DNA of 64,000 bases from Thalassococcus halodurans (GTDB lineage Bacteria > Pseudomonadota > Alphaproteobacteria > Rhodobacterales > Rhodobacteraceae). The DNA is taken from assembly GCF_900108225.1 (NCBI RefSeq), contig NZ_FNUZ01000002.1:64501-128500 (forward strand), written 5' to 3'. The position numbers and the translations under genes are program-made. Shown here piece after piece: positions 26,548-36,301 of the stretch; position 1 is the stretch's first letter, and each line of letters opens with the position of its first letter. The notes beneath the pieces are model-generated. The model was not told the origin of the DNA, did not search any database, and saw only the letters and a program-made list of their open reading frames with translations.

Positions 26548-28689
26548 ATGTCTGATCGGATCGAAAAGTTTGGGCTTCAGATCGACAAGACCCTTTTCGA
26601 CTTTATTGAAACCCAGGCATTGCCCGAAACAGGCGTGTCTTCGGATGATTTCTGGAAGGGCCTATCTGATCTGGCACATGAGATGGGGCCAAAGAACAAG
26701 GCGCTTCTGGATAAGCGCGAGGCGCTTCAGCAGAAGATCGACGAATGGCACATCCGGAACCGCAACGCGCCGCATGATCACGAAGCCTACAAATCATTTC
26801 TGGAAGAGATCGGTTATCTTTTGCCCGAAGGCGGAGCGTTCGAAATCGATACTGCCAATGTCGATCCTGAAATCGCGTCCGTTCCCGGCCCGCAGCTTGT
26901 CGTACCGATCACCAATGCCCGCTACGCTTTGAACGCTGCGAACGCCCGTTGGGGCAGCCTGTATGATGGGTTCTATGGCACCGACGCAATGGGGACCCCC
27001 GCGCCGAAAGGCGGCTATGCCAAGGGGCGCGGTGCGCGCGTTGTTGCACGGTCGCGCGTGTTCCTTGATGGCGCTTTCCCGATCAACGGTGGGAGCCACG
27101 CGGATGCACAGCGTTACTACGTCCATCAGGGTGTTCTGCTTGTTGATGATAACCCGCTGGAATCGCCGGAAAAGTTCGTTGGCTACAAAGGCCACCCCAA
27201 AGCGCCCGATTCAATCTTGTTGAAAAACAACGGCTTGCATGTCGAGCTGGTCTTTGATCGCACGCACCCGATCGGCAGCCGCGATCAGTGTGGTCTGGCA
27301 GATGTTCAGATCGAAAGTGCGATTTCCGCGATCATGGATTGCGAAGATTCCGTCGCCTGTGTGGATGCTGAAGATAAAGTTCAGGCCTATTCCAACTGGC
27401 TGGGCCTGATGAAGGGCGATCTGGTCGATACCTTCGAAAAGAACGGCGAAACGGTTACCCGCCAGCTGAATGCCGACCGCGTTTACACGTCGCCGGACGG
27501 GTCGGGTGAAGTTGTTTTGAAGGGCCGCGCGCTGATGCTGGTGCGCAATGTGGGCCACCTGATGACCAACCCTGCGATCCTGACCAAAGATGGCGGCGAA
27601 ATTTACGAAGGTCTGATGGATGCGATGGTCACCGCCCTGATTGCGAAACACGATCTGGGTCGTGAAAGCGGCAACTCGGTCACCGGTTCCGTCTACGTCG
27701 TTAAGCCCAAGATGCACGGGCCGGAAGAAGTGGCCTTTGCCAACGACATCTTCACCCATGTGGAAAAGGTTCTGGGCTTGCCGCAGTATACGGTCAAGCT
27801 GGGCATTATGGACGAAGAGCGCCGCACTTCGGTGAACCTGAAGGAATGCATCCGCGCCGCGAAATCGCGCGTGGCTTTCATCAACACAGGCTTCCTTGAT
27901 CGCACTGGCGATGAAATCCACACCTCGATGGAGGCAGGTCCGTTCAGCCGGAAAGACTTTATCAAGCGTAAGGCGTGGATCGGTGCGTACGAGGACCGCA
28001 ACGTCGATATCGGTTTGGAATGTGGTCTGTCCGGTAAGGCGCAGATCGGCAAAGGCATGTGGGCGATGCCCGACAAGATGGCCGCGATGCTGGAAGCCAA
28101 GATTGACCACCCGAAGTCCGGTGCGAACTGTGCTTGGGTTCCGTCACCGACCGCTGCGACACTGCACGCGCTGCATTACCACACCGTTGACGTTTTCGCC
28201 GTACAGGAACGTCTGCGCAAAGGGGGCCGCCGTGCCCATGTGGATACGGTTCTGGATATCCCGACCGCCAGCTACCGCAAATGGAGCAAGGATCAGATCA
28301 CCCGCGAAGTTGAAAACAACGCACAAGGCATCCTTGGCTATGTGGTGCGTTGGGTTGATCAGGGTGTCGGCTGTTCCAAAGTGCCGGACATCAACAACGT
28401 CGGTCTGATGGAAGACCGCGCGACTTGCCGGATCTCGGCCCAGCACATCGCAAACTGGCTGCATCACGATGTGGTCAGCGAAGCCGAGGTGATGGAGATC
28501 ATGCAGCGCATGGCCGAGGTCGTTGACGGCCAGAACGCGGGCGACGCGCTTTATACCCCAATGGCACCGGGTTTTGACGGCATTGCGTTCCAAGCGGCTT
28601 GCGATCTGGTGTTCAAGGGTCGTGTACAGCCGTCCGGTTATACCGAACCGGTTCTGCACCAGCGTCGTCTTGAGTTGAAAGCAGGCTAA
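26548..28689 (+). CDS. glcB: Malate synthase G
   Basis: A 713-residue malate synthase of the G (monomeric) class, condensing glyoxylate with acetyl-CoA to malate in the cytoplasm. Landmarks are [20 protein letters not shown] near residue 125, [19 protein letters not shown] near residue 600 and the catalytic-acid region [13 protein letters not shown] near residue 620. Length agrees with E. coli GlcB (723). GAGGGAGGC precedes the ATG. A GlcG-like gene follows after a terminator-like hairpin, so the two are linked as in glc loci. In this type of organism it also serves the ethylmalonyl-CoA pathway. Confidence 0.96.
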   Translation: MSDRIEKFGLQIDKTLFDFIETQALPETGVSSDDFWKGLSDLAHEMGPKNKALLDKREALQQKIDEWHIRNRNAPHDHEAYKSFLEEIGYLLPEGGAFEIDTANVDPEIASVPGPQLVVPITNARYALNAANARWGSLYDGFYGTDAMGTPAPKGGYAKGRGARVVARSRVFLDGAFPINGGSHADAQRYYVHQGVLLVDDNPLESPEKFVGYKGHPKAPDSILLKNNGLHVELVFDRTHPIGSRDQCGLADVQIESAISAIMDCEDSVACVDAEDKVQAYSNWLGLMKGDLVDTFEKNGETVTRQLNADRVYTSPDGSGEVVLKGRALMLVRNVGHLMTNPAILTKDGGEIYEGLMDAMVTALIAKHDLGRESGNSVTGSVYVVKPKMHGPEEVAFANDIFTHVEKVLGLPQYTVKLGIMDEERRTSVNLKECIRAAKSRVAFINTGFLDRTGDEIHTSMEAGPFSRKDFIKRKAWIGAYEDRNVDIGLECGLSGKAQIGKGMWAMPDKMAAMLEAKIDHPKSGANCAWVPSPTAATLHALHYHTVDVFAVQERLRKGGRRAHVDTVLDIPTASYRKWSKDQITREVENNAQGILGYVVRWVDQGVGCSKVPDINNVGLMEDRATCRISAQHIANWLHHDVVSEAEVMEIMQRMAEVVDGQNAGDALYTPMAPGFDGIAFQAACDLVFKGRVQPSGYTEPVLHQRRLELKAG

Positions 28690-28715
28690 AGCCGCGTCAC
28701 AACATCACCAATCAG

Positions 28716-28737
28716 GGGGCGGTTCTTCCGCCCCTTT
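28716..28737 (+). terminator. Terminator-like hairpin between glcB and the GlcG-like gene
   Basis: GGGGCGG (28716-28722) pairs with CCGCCCC (28728-28734) over a TTCTT loop, followed by only three T residues and then the AGGAGG site of the next gene. Probably a partial terminator that lowers expression downstream. Confidence 0.5.
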
Positions 28738-28756
28738 GCACATGAGGAGGAAACAC

Positions 28757-29185
28757 ATGGCAAATCTGTCCCTGCGCCGCGCGCGCACCATCATCCGCAA
28801 GGCAATCGAGCATGGCCGCGCGAATGACATGAAGCCGCTGTCCGTTATCGTTCTGGACGAAGGCGGCAATGTGCAGGCTTTCGAACGCGAAGACGATGCA
28901 GCCCCCGGACGTTTCCAGATCGCCCACGGCAAAGCCTATGGCACTGTGATGCTGGGCATGGCCGGCACGGCCCAGATGGCGCGTGCCGAAGCGCAGGCCT
29001 ATTTCATCGCGGCCGCCAACGGCGCTTATGGCGGTAACCTTATTCCCGTACCGGGTGGCGTTTTGGTGCGTGATGCTAAAGGTCGTGTTCTCGGGGCCGT
29101 CGGGGTCACAGGCGATACGTCTGACAACGACGCGGCTGCCGCAAAAGCAGGCATCGAAGCGGTGGGGTTGGTCGCTGAAATCTGA
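28757..29185 (+). CDS. GlcG/HbpS-like heme-binding domain protein
   Basis: A 142-residue protein of the GlcG/HbpS (DUF336) family. The opening NLSLRRARTIIRKAIEHGR, the strand LSVIVLDEGGNVQAFERED and the glycine-rich PVPGGVLVRDAKGRVLGAVGVTG are diagnostic. Family members bind heme or corrinoid ligands in some cases; the role next to malate synthase (glc operon) is not established. The start at 28757 follows AGGAGG with six bases spacing; an in-frame ATG seven codons earlier lies before this site. Follows glcB by 67 bases. Confidence 0.85.
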   Translation: MANLSLRRARTIIRKAIEHGRANDMKPLSVIVLDEGGNVQAFEREDDAAPGRFQIAHGKAYGTVMLGMAGTAQMARAEAQAYFIAAANGAYGGNLIPVPGGVLVRDAKGRVLGAVGVTGDTSDNDAAAAKAGIEAVGLVAEI

Positions 29186-29251
29186 CGGGGCTTTTATGTC
29201 CCCTGCGATTGCACTACCTATTGAGGGAAAGAAACAACAAAGGCACCCGTC

Positions 29252-30028
29252 ATGGCCCGTCCGGTCGTCGGCATTATCACGAACCACCACTTGATCAACG
29301 AAACCTACTGCGTTCAGGCAGGGGGTGCGATGGTCAATGAAGCGGTGGCAGAAGTGTCCGAAGCGGTGCCTATGTTGATCCCCGCTGACCCACGCTTGGT
29401 CACGGTCAATGAACTGCTGGATCTATGCGACGGTTTCCTGTTGCCGGGTGGTCGCCCGAACGTCCACCCCGAGGAATACGGCGAAGAAGCCACAGAAGCG
29501 CACGGCACCTTTGACCGGTGCCGTGATGCTTTGGTTCTTCCGCTGGTGCGCGCCTGCATCGAACGCGGTCAGCCGGTTTTTGGTGTCTGCCGCGGTTTTC
29601 AGGAAATCAACGTCGCCATGGGCGGAAGCCTTTATCCGGAGATCCGCGATCTTCCGGGCCGGATGAACCACCGGATGCCCCCCGATGGCACGCTTGAGGA
29701 AAAATTCGCCCTTCGCCACACCGTCACGTTCACAGAAGGCGGGCCGTTCCATCAATTGATGGGATCACGCGAGGTGCTGACAAACACGCTTCATGGTCAG
29801 GGTATCAAGAAACCGGGAAACCGGATCGTGGTCGACGGCCTTGCACCTGATGGCACTCCGGAAGCGATCTATGTTGAAGGCGCGCCGGGCTTTACGATGT
29901 CCGTGCAATGGCACCCGGAGTGGCAAGCGGGCATCGACCCAGTTTCCCGACCGCTGTTTCAGGCCTTTGGCGAAGCCGCGCGCGAGTGGTCTTTGGCGAA
30001 ATCCCTTCCGGGCCGTAAAAGCGCATAA
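29252..30028 (+). CDS. Class-I glutamine amidotransferase-like hydrolase (PuuD family)
   Basis: A 258-residue peptidase C26 family protein like gamma-glutamyl-GABA hydrolase PuuD. The nucleophile is Cys113 in FGVCRGFQEINV, with His221 and Glu223 in VQWHPEW completing the triad. RPVVGIITNHH at the start fits the family. It would release glutamate from a gamma-glutamyl conjugate in the cytoplasm. Puu pathway partners are not seen in this window, so the substrate is uncertain. It follows the GlcG-like gene by 66 bases and converges on the RTX/Hint gene. Confidence 0.88.
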   Translation: MARPVVGIITNHHLINETYCVQAGGAMVNEAVAEVSEAVPMLIPADPRLVTVNELLDLCDGFLLPGGRPNVHPEEYGEEATEAHGTFDRCRDALVLPLVRACIERGQPVFGVCRGFQEINVAMGGSLYPEIRDLPGRMNHRMPPDGTLEEKFALRHTVTFTEGGPFHQLMGSREVLTNTLHGQGIKKPGNRIVVDGLAPDGTPEAIYVEGAPGFTMSVQWHPEWQAGIDPVSRPLFQAFGEAAREWSLAKSLPGRKSA

Positions 30029-30038
30029 GTCTTTTTTA

Positions 30039-32453
30039 TCAGGCAGCTACGGTCTGATTTTCATCCGTTGCGTGAATGCTGCCAGTCAGGGCCGCGGTTT
30101 CATAGCTGCGCAGGCAACGGCGTGCTGTCGGGCCGTATGCATCAGGATTAAAGCGCAGATGCGGGAAGGCATCGAACAGGTCTTCTTTGGCCTCGGACGA
30201 CAGCGACTTCAGACCCATTTTGCCGACATGGAAGCTTTCTGTCGGGGCGCCTTCGGCATAGATCACCTCGTGCTGGGGCAGCATCAGGTGGATGTATGTG
30301 ACCATGCCACCTTCTTCACGGCGAATGGTGTCGCCGTTAACCAAGTGCGCCGCGGGGGCGAAGACTTCGTCGGTGCCAAAGTGCAGGTCAACGTCACCAC
30401 CGGACAGCAACATTTTGTGCTGGGGCGAGACGACCAGATCGTTTTCCAAACCGGGCAGCGCACTTTTGGTGATGCGGATCGGGGCAAAGTTGGCCACCGC
30501 CGGAACCGACCGCGAGCCGATCCACGCCAGCGTCTGAATGCCGTTGTCCATAGTAACCAGACCATCGCCGACCTTCAGGTCTTCGATAGAGCGGAAGCCG
30601 GTTTCTGTCAGGATTTGCGTGCCCGGCGTAAAGCAGATGACCTGATCGATGTTGCTGAAGGTGACAATTGTCCCGTCCAGCAACGTGACCGAGCCTGATG
30701 TTTCGCCGGTCACCTCATCCACATTGCGGATCAGGGTCGAGCGGTCGGCAAGGCCGTTCAGATCAAGCGTGTCGCCTGTTGTCTGGTTGCTGGTACCACC
30801 GTCGATGGTGATCGTGCCGCTGCCAGCTTCGCCCAGATCCTCAAGCTGGATGTAGTCGTCGCCAGTGCCGCCAAGGATCGTGTCGTTTTCCGAGCCAACG
30901 ATTGTATCGTTGCCATCGCCACCACCCAACAGGTCAGCGCCGGTGCCGCCGATGATCGAGTCAGCGCCGCTTTCACCATAAAGCGTGTCACTGCCAAGAC
31001 CACCATCAAGGAAGTCGTCGCCGTATTCACCATAAAGCGTATCGTTGCCGTCGCCGCCCAGCAGGGTGTCGTTTCCGCCCGCTGTCGGGACAGTTTCGTA
31101 CTGGATGTTGGTCAGCCAGATACCCTGTGTACCGCTTTGGCCGTTCGAATAGTCGATCTCGATCGACGATACAGGGCCCGCGATTTCAACAAGGACAGAA
31201 CCATCCGCGTCATAGGTCGCGTTGGCGACAGTGTTTGCGGTGATCGTGTTGCCGCTGACCGTATCGCCACCGCTTGGCGTTAGCGTGACAACGATTTCAT
31301 TGCCAAGCGCATCATAGGCACGAACGGTAACGATATCGGTGTGGTTTGCATTGCCCCAGTCGATATCGTTGATACGGAAGGTGACGTTTTCGACTTCACC
31401 GGAAACAGTAGAACCTGCCGCCGCTGCGAAATCGATCGTTGTGGTGGACGTATAGGCAGCACCCTGACCAAAGATAAACAGTGACGAGTTTTCGACAAAC
31501 GGTTCGCCCGCTGCGGAATATTGGTCATTCCGTGTGTCGACTTCGAAATCGGAGTTTGCCGGATCGGTTGTCGAGAAGCTGACCGAAACGTCGATGTCGC
31601 CGGTATTCTGGGTAAAGCCAGCCGTCAGATCGGTGCCGTGATCGCCTTCAAAGACCCAGTTCAGCGTTTCGACGCTGCTGTCACCATAGATAACGTCATC
31701 ACCGGCATCGCCGGAAAGCGAGTCGCTTCCGGTCGCGCCATAAAGGCTGTCGTTTCCGTCGCCGCCGGACACGGTGTCATTGCCTGTGCCTGCAAAAATC
31801 TGGTCGTTGCCCGCTTCGCCATAAAGCTGGTCGTTGCCCGCGTCGCCGTGAATGGTGTCGTCGCCGATGCCTGCGAACACGGTATCGTCGCCAGCACCCG
31901 CAACAACACTGTCAGCGCCTGTTGCGCTTTCGGGTTCGTCGATGCGTTCATTTTCGGCGTCGGAGTAGTTCGCGTCGATGTAGTCGTTGCCCGAGGTACC
32001 TTCGACAATGTCGTCGCCAACGACGTAATCGGCATAGGTAAAGGCCGCGTCGCCGGCAGCGGCGTTAGGGTTCGAGTCGTACGCGTTTACTGTGTAGGAA
32101 CGGCCTGCGACGAGCGGAACTTCGGACAGGGTATACATCCCGCCGCCGGCGCCTTCGACCTCGAACTGGACGATCTGGAACGTCCGACCCGTCACGTTGT
32201 CGGTGACGGTCCAAACCATTTCCGCGTCAACGGTGGTGCTGACCTGATTTGTTCCAACGACAACTGTCGCTGTCGCGCTTTCACCACCAGCACTGTCGTC
32301 GTCCAGATAAAGGTCGCCGCCGTTGATTTCGTTGTCGGTGATGATGGCATAGCCGCCATAGTCGGCAGTGGTCCAGGTGAACTGTCGGCCGGTACCGGTC
32401 GGAATAATCCAGTAAGGATCAACCGTGTAAAACTGGACTTCGTACGTTGCCAA
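30039..32453 (-). CDS. RTX repeat protein with C-terminal Hint domain
   Basis: An 804-residue, acidic, probably secreted protein. After an N-terminal beta region there are two blocks of calcium-binding GGxGxDxhx nonapeptides (about residues 180-258 and 459-531) separated by a domain of about 200 residues with lectin-like strands. Cys607 in VICFTPGTQILT starts a Hint (hedgehog/intein) domain of the Hint_2 type, ending near residue 750. No N-terminal signal peptide is seen; RTX proteins generally leave by type I secretion. Such proteins are abundant in marine Rhodobacterales and may be cell-surface or adhesion-like; function is not known. The start is TTG at 32453 with AGGG eight bases before. 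No type I transporter gene is adjacent. Confidence 0.86.
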   Translation of the reverse strand: MATYEVQFYTVDPYWIIPTGTGRQFTWTTADYGGYAIITDNEINGGDLYLDDDSAGGESATATVVVGTNQVSTTVDAEMVWTVTDNVTGRTFQIVQFEVEGAGGGMYTLSEVPLVAGRSYTVNAYDSNPNAAAGDAAFTYADYVVGDDIVEGTSGNDYIDANYSDAENERIDEPESATGADSVVAGAGDDTVFAGIGDDTIHGDAGNDQLYGEAGNDQIFAGTGNDTVSGGDGNDSLYGATGSDSLSGDAGDDVIYGDSSVETLNWVFEGDHGTDLTAGFTQNTGDIDVSVSFSTTDPANSDFEVDTRNDQYSAAGEPFVENSSLFIFGQGAAYTSTTTIDFAAAAGSTVSGEVENVTFRINDIDWGNANHTDIVTVRAYDALGNEIVVTLTPSGGDTVSGNTITANTVANATYDADGSVLVEIAGPVSSIEIDYSNGQSGTQGIWLTNIQYETVPTAGGNDTLLGGDGNDTLYGEYGDDFLDGGLGSDTLYGESGADSIIGGTGADLLGGGDGNDTIVGSENDTILGGTGDDYIQLEDLGEAGSGTITIDGGTSNQTTGDTLDLNGLADRSTLIRNVDEVTGETSGSVTLLDGTIVTFSNIDQVICFTPGTQILTETGFRSIEDLKVGDGLVTMDNGIQTLAWIGSRSVPAVANFAPIRITKSALPGLENDLVVSPQHKMLLSGGDVDLHFGTDEVFAPAAHLVNGDTIRREEGGMVTYIHLMLPQHEVIYAEGAPTESFHVGKMGLKSLSSEAKEDLFDAFPHLRFNPDAYGPTARRCLRSYETAALTGSIHATDENQTVAA
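30860..31078 (-). repeat. Coding RTX nonapeptide block 2
   Basis: Imperfect 27-base units encoding GGxGxDxhx repeats, for example GGDGNDTIVG and GGLGSDTLYG, in residues about 459-531 of the RTX/Hint protein. Calcium-binding beta-roll. Confidence 0.8.
31681..31914 (-). repeat. Coding RTX nonapeptide block 1
   Basis: Imperfect 27-base units encoding repeats such as GDAGNDQLYGEAGNDQIF in residues about 180-258 of the RTX/Hint protein. Calcium-binding beta-roll. Confidence 0.8.
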
Positions 32454-32662
32454 CTTTGTTACCCTAATTCAGCAGGCTAAGCTGCCGATCCTCATACCGT
32501 TACCCATCCACGCACTGCGGGACGATCACGTGTGTATCTAAAGATACATTGAGGCAACTTTAGGGAAGCATCTGGCGACAATGCGGCTGAATTGTGATCC
32601 GGGACGGTTTTCTAGGGAAAATCCGGTGAAAACCGCTGTTTACGGTGCATTTTCAGGGGGAA

Positions 32663-34903
32663 TTACGCGACGAATTTCACCGTATTGCCCAGCGGGAAAG
32701 ACCGGATTCGGACGCCTATCAGATCGAAAATGGCGTTTGCGAGGGCAGGGGCCGCAGGGGGTGTTCCGGGCTCTCCGACACCGCCTAGAACGGGGTTGTT
32801 CTGTAAGATTTCCACCATGACGTCCGGCGCGGAATTTATCCGCATCAGCGGGTACGCCCCATAGTTTCGCTGGTCGACCTGACCGTCTTTAAATGTCACT
32901 TCCTCGCCAACAGCAGAGGACAGACCCATCAGACATCCACCCTCCATCTGCGCGCGGATATTGTCCGGATCAAGCGCAGTCCCGACATCGCAGGCGATCC
33001 AAACCTTGGCGATTTTGATGCCTGCGTCTGTCTGGTGCACCTCAACGACCTGCGCGACGGGTGTCCCGAAGGAATGGCAAAACGCCACGCCGCGTCCGAC
33101 ACCGTCGGGCGTCTGACCGGTCCAGCCGGACATGTCCCGAACCGCTGCCAGAACCTTGGCCGAAACCGGGTCCTCTGGCTGCATCAAATCCAGTCGCGCT
33201 TGTAGCGGATCGGCTCCAGCTGCGATGGCCAGTTCATCCAGAAAACATTCATGGAAAATGGCATTGTGGGAATTGCCGACAGATCGCCAGAATCCCACGG
33301 GGATATCCAAATCTGCCAGATGTCCGGTGACGCGGTAATTCGGGATGGCGTAGGGCTGGTTGAACAGCCCTTCGACAGCCACTTTGTCCGGACCTGATGG
33401 CGCAAAACCAAGCCAGCGTTCCATCACTTGCTGCGTACAGGACTGCACGGCGACCGAGGCGTCAAACAAAACAGGTTTGCCGTCCTGAACCGCCCCACGC
33501 AGCCGCGCAACCGCGCCCGGACGATAGAAGTCGTGGGCCAAGTCCTCTTCCCGGCTATAGACCGTTTGAACCGGAACACCGGGCAGGGCCGTGGCGATCT
33601 GGGTGGCGGCGACCATAAAATCAATCTCGCCGCGTCGGCCAAAGCCACCGCCCATCGGGGGTGTGTGAAGGGTTACGCGGTCTTCATGCAGTCCAGCCAC
33701 CTTTGCGCAGGCTGCCCGTCCGAAAAGCGGGGCCTGATTGCCCGCCCATACTTCAAGCCCGTCTGCAGTGACCCAAGCCGTGGCGTTCATCGGCTCTAAC
33801 GTCGAGTGAGCCAGATAAGGCACCTGATAGTCGGCTGTAATTTCGGTCGCACCATTCGGCAGGCTGTCAGCTTCTCCGTCGTCCCGCATCTTGGAATTGG
33901 GCTTTGTATCAAGCGCTTGGGTCAATGCCGCAAAGGCCGTGTCGGTGTCGATTGATCCGTCGCCCATGTCCCAGTCGACGTCGATCATGTTGACGGCCTT
34001 CATTGCCAACCATGTGTTCGATGCGATGACAGCAAGGCCGCTGTCCAGTTCGACAACCTTGTCCACCCCATCCAGCGCAAGCGCCGCGCTCGCGTCATAA
34101 GACGCAACGCCACGCGCGCCGAACGGTGCTTTGCGAAGGCTTGCGAAGCGCATGTCAGGCAAACGGATGTCCAAGCCGTACTTCAACGTTCCGTTTGTTT
34201 TCGCGGGCACATCCAGGCGCGGCATCGATGTGCCCACATAGCGCCATTGGGATGGATCGCGCAGAATAACATCGTCCGGTTCCATCTGCGCGGCCTCGGC
34301 GGCGAGATCGGGGTAGGGAATGGCGGTGCCGTCTGGCGCGATGACCTGTCCGTCTTGCGTCTTTAATTGACCTACAGGCACCGACAGCCTGTTTGCCGCC
34401 GCTTTCACCAGCAACTGACGGGCGGTCGCGCCGACGATGCGCATTCTTTCGAATCCGTCCTTCATAGCGGTCGAGCCGCCAGTGACCTGCAAATCCAGAA
34501 GTTTGCCGACACCGCCAAGCGCGTCGCCAAAGGCGCGCGCCCAAGCAGAGTGTTCGTATGCTTTGCCCGGCAGACCATCGGCCAACAAAGCATGATTGTA
34601 GTAAACTTTTGACGGCGGGCCGTGGATGACGCGGATGTCCCCCCAAGCGATATCAAGCTCTTCCGCGACAAGGGCGGCCAGAGTGGTTTGTGTGCCTTGG
34701 CCCATATCAGCGCGCGGCGTGACAATGATCACGCCGTCGCTGTCGATGACAATGAAGGGGGATAAGGCGGTTTCGCCCTCGGCAAGTTGCAGGGGATTGG
34801 GGCGGTCCTTTTTGACCTGCCAGACACCAAAGGCGATCCCGCCCGCCACAGCGGCTGCGCCAAACAGAAATGTCCGGCGTGCGATTGTACCGATGCTTGC
34901 CAC
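32663..34903 (-). CDS. Molybdopterin-binding hydroxylase large subunit (isoquinoline 1-oxidoreductase beta-like)
   Basis: A 746-residue member of the xanthine dehydrogenase family of the IorB/aldehyde-dehydrogenase (CoxL-like) type, exported by Tat. The Tat signal is ARRTFLFGAAAVAGG near residues 8-22. The catalytic subunit normally carries molybdopterin-cytosine dinucleotide; PRADMGQGTQTTLAALVAEE near residue 62, GGFGRRGEIDF and VGEPGTPPAAPALANAIFDL near residue 720 are the family blocks. It needs a [2Fe-2S] partner (IorA-like), which is not found on either side in this window. The start is GTG at 34903 with GGGGG upstream. Oxidised substrate unknown. Confidence 0.85.
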   Translation of the reverse strand: MASIGTIARRTFLFGAAAVAGGIAFGVWQVKKDRPNPLQLAEGETALSPFIVIDSDGVIIVTPRADMGQGTQTTLAALVAEELDIAWGDIRVIHGPPSKVYYNHALLADGLPGKAYEHSAWARAFGDALGGVGKLLDLQVTGGSTAMKDGFERMRIVGATARQLLVKAAANRLSVPVGQLKTQDGQVIAPDGTAIPYPDLAAEAAQMEPDDVILRDPSQWRYVGTSMPRLDVPAKTNGTLKYGLDIRLPDMRFASLRKAPFGARGVASYDASAALALDGVDKVVELDSGLAVIASNTWLAMKAVNMIDVDWDMGDGSIDTDTAFAALTQALDTKPNSKMRDDGEADSLPNGATEITADYQVPYLAHSTLEPMNATAWVTADGLEVWAGNQAPLFGRAACAKVAGLHEDRVTLHTPPMGGGFGRRGEIDFMVAATQIATALPGVPVQTVYSREEDLAHDFYRPGAVARLRGAVQDGKPVLFDASVAVQSCTQQVMERWLGFAPSGPDKVAVEGLFNQPYAIPNYRVTGHLADLDIPVGFWRSVGNSHNAIFHECFLDELAIAAGADPLQARLDLMQPEDPVSAKVLAAVRDMSGWTGQTPDGVGRGVAFCHSFGTPVAQVVEVHQTDAGIKIAKVWIACDVGTALDPDNIRAQMEGGCLMGLSSAVGEEVTFKDGQVDQRNYGAYPLMRINSAPDVMVEILQNNPVLGGVGEPGTPPAAPALANAIFDLIGVRIRSFPLGNTVKFVA

Positions 34904-34933
34904 TGTGCTTGCCCCCTGTTTTGTCTGTGCGGC

Positions 34934-35686
34934 CTAGACTTCTCCGCCCGCGATCTGGATCGCCTGACCATTTACACTGGCCGACCCATCGCCACACAAC
35001 CACAACGCAGCGTCAGCTACCTCGGATGGGGCGATCAACCTGCCGTGGGGGTTTAGACCCACCATCATGTGACGTGCCTTATCTTCATCGACGCCGGTAC
35101 GCTCCATGATCGAACTCACATTCCGCGTTATGATCTCGGTATCTACATAGGCGGGGCAGAGCGCATTGAAAGTCATGTTGCGTCCGGCATAGTCCGCAGA
35201 CAGCCCACGGATCAGTCCGATCATCGCGTGTTTCGAGGCCGAATAGGCGGGCGCACCCTTCAGCCCCTTCACGCCGGCAATAGATGACACCGCAATGACA
35301 CGGCCCCAGCCGGTGTCTTTCATCGATTTCAGGCATTCACGGATCGTCAGAAACGCCCCGTCCAGATTGATGGCCATCATGTTGCGCCAGAAATCCAGAT
35401 CGGTCTTGAGAATGCTGCGACCTTCGGCAACGCCTGCGTTCGGCACGCAGATCTGGATCGGACCGCGTGCGGCGACGGCCTCGGCGCATCCGCTAACCAC
35501 TGACGCTTCGTCGCTGACGTCCATGGCCAAAGGATGAATGCGGTCGCTGGCGGCATCTTGTAGAACTTCGATCCTGCGCCCGGTGATCGTGACCTCGGCG
35601 CCCGCATTGGCCAGTGCCTGTGCAATAGCCAGCCCGATACCTGTTCCGCCGCCTGTGACAAGCGCGTGTTTGCCCGACAAATCCAT
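34934..35686 (-). CDS. Short-chain dehydrogenase/reductase
   Basis: A 250-residue classical SDR. The cofactor site is TGGGTGIGLAI near residue 11, the Asp-Val after the second strand is AMDVSD, the structural NNAG motif has become PNAG, and the catalytic Ser-Tyr-Lys are in VSSIAGV and YSASKHA. It oxidises or reduces a hydroxyl/keto group with NAD(P)(H). GGGAGG precedes the ATG six bases away. It lies 30 bases upstream of the molybdopterin hydroxylase gene on the same strand, so they may be cotranscribed and act on one substrate; this is inference. Confidence 0.88.
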   Translation of the reverse strand: MDLSGKHALVTGGGTGIGLAIAQALANAGAEVTITGRRIEVLQDAASDRIHPLAMDVSDEASVVSGCAEAVAARGPIQICVPNAGVAEGRSILKTDLDFWRNMMAINLDGAFLTIRECLKSMKDTGWGRVIAVSSIAGVKGLKGAPAYSASKHAMIGLIRGLSADYAGRNMTFNALCPAYVDTEIITRNVSSIMERTGVDEDKARHMMVGLNPHGRLIAPSEVADAALWLCGDGSASVNGQAIQIAGGEV

Positions 35687-36301
35687 GGTGTTCCTCCCTC
35701 ATGTTCCGGCAGCGTATCGCAGGGGGAAAACACTGCAAGTAGAGCGCGAAGAGATTCGCCAATTTGGCGATTTGAGTGACGCAACGTTGTGAAAATCCGG
35801 ATTTGCAGAAAAGTTTTTGCCCGCAGGTCCGCGACTTTTTGTCAGTGCCCGGAATGGCATGCAATTGTACACACTTGTATATCGTTATCTATTTGAAACC
35901 GCGAAATAAATTTGTTTGGCCCGCCAAATTTTGGTGTAGAAAGGCAGGGCGAACGGTGGAAAACGAAACAATTCTCGGGGCTTACCGTGTAAGGCGATTG
36001 GCTACACTTCGGACTTAGTTCGCTTACGGATTGCTGACTTTGCCTCTGCTCGTTGCCGTAGTTTCAACCGCATTGCGGGCCAAAAGGTCCGATCCGGACC
36101 TAAGAGGTAAGACGTTAAGGTACATTTATTGCGGCGCAGCATGTCGTTACGCAACAAAGCGCAATGTGGCTTTTGCTTTGCTGTTTGTTATGGTCTATGG
36201 CTGCATCGCATTGGCTGTGGTAGGTCAGTATCACGGACCCAAAAGGGTTGGTGGTGCAGTGCATCAATAGGCTTGTTCTGACACGAGAGGGGACAGAGAC
36301 C
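35687..36301. promoter_or_regulatory. Divergent SDR/pntA intergenic region, no convincing gene
   Basis: 615 bases, AT-richer than the flanking genes. A 15-base palindrome (TCGCCAATTTGGCGA) is at 35756-35770, 70 bases upstream of the SDR start. A related CCGCCAAATTTTGG lies near 35920. Several short frames exist (for example 36031-36270) but they lack ribosome sites and usual codon use. The right end must hold the pntAB promoter. I see no RNA gene. Confidence 0.45.
35756..35770. promoter_or_regulatory. Palindromic operator-like site upstream of the SDR gene
   Basis: TCGCCAATTTGGCGA is a perfect palindrome around one central base, located 70 bases before the SDR start codon. The pattern suits a TetR-, GntR- or LysR-family regulator, but none is encoded nearby. 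Confidence 0.45.

Noticed and set aside
30860-31914. Regular short repeats, as in a CRISPR array
   Set aside because: They are in-frame RTX nonapeptide codons with no constant repeat and no spacers.
36031-36270. Open frame of 79 codons with a hydrophobic stretch, upstream of pntA
   Set aside because: TTG start without ribosome site, codon use unlike the neighbours, ends in the pntA leader, and no recognisable family.
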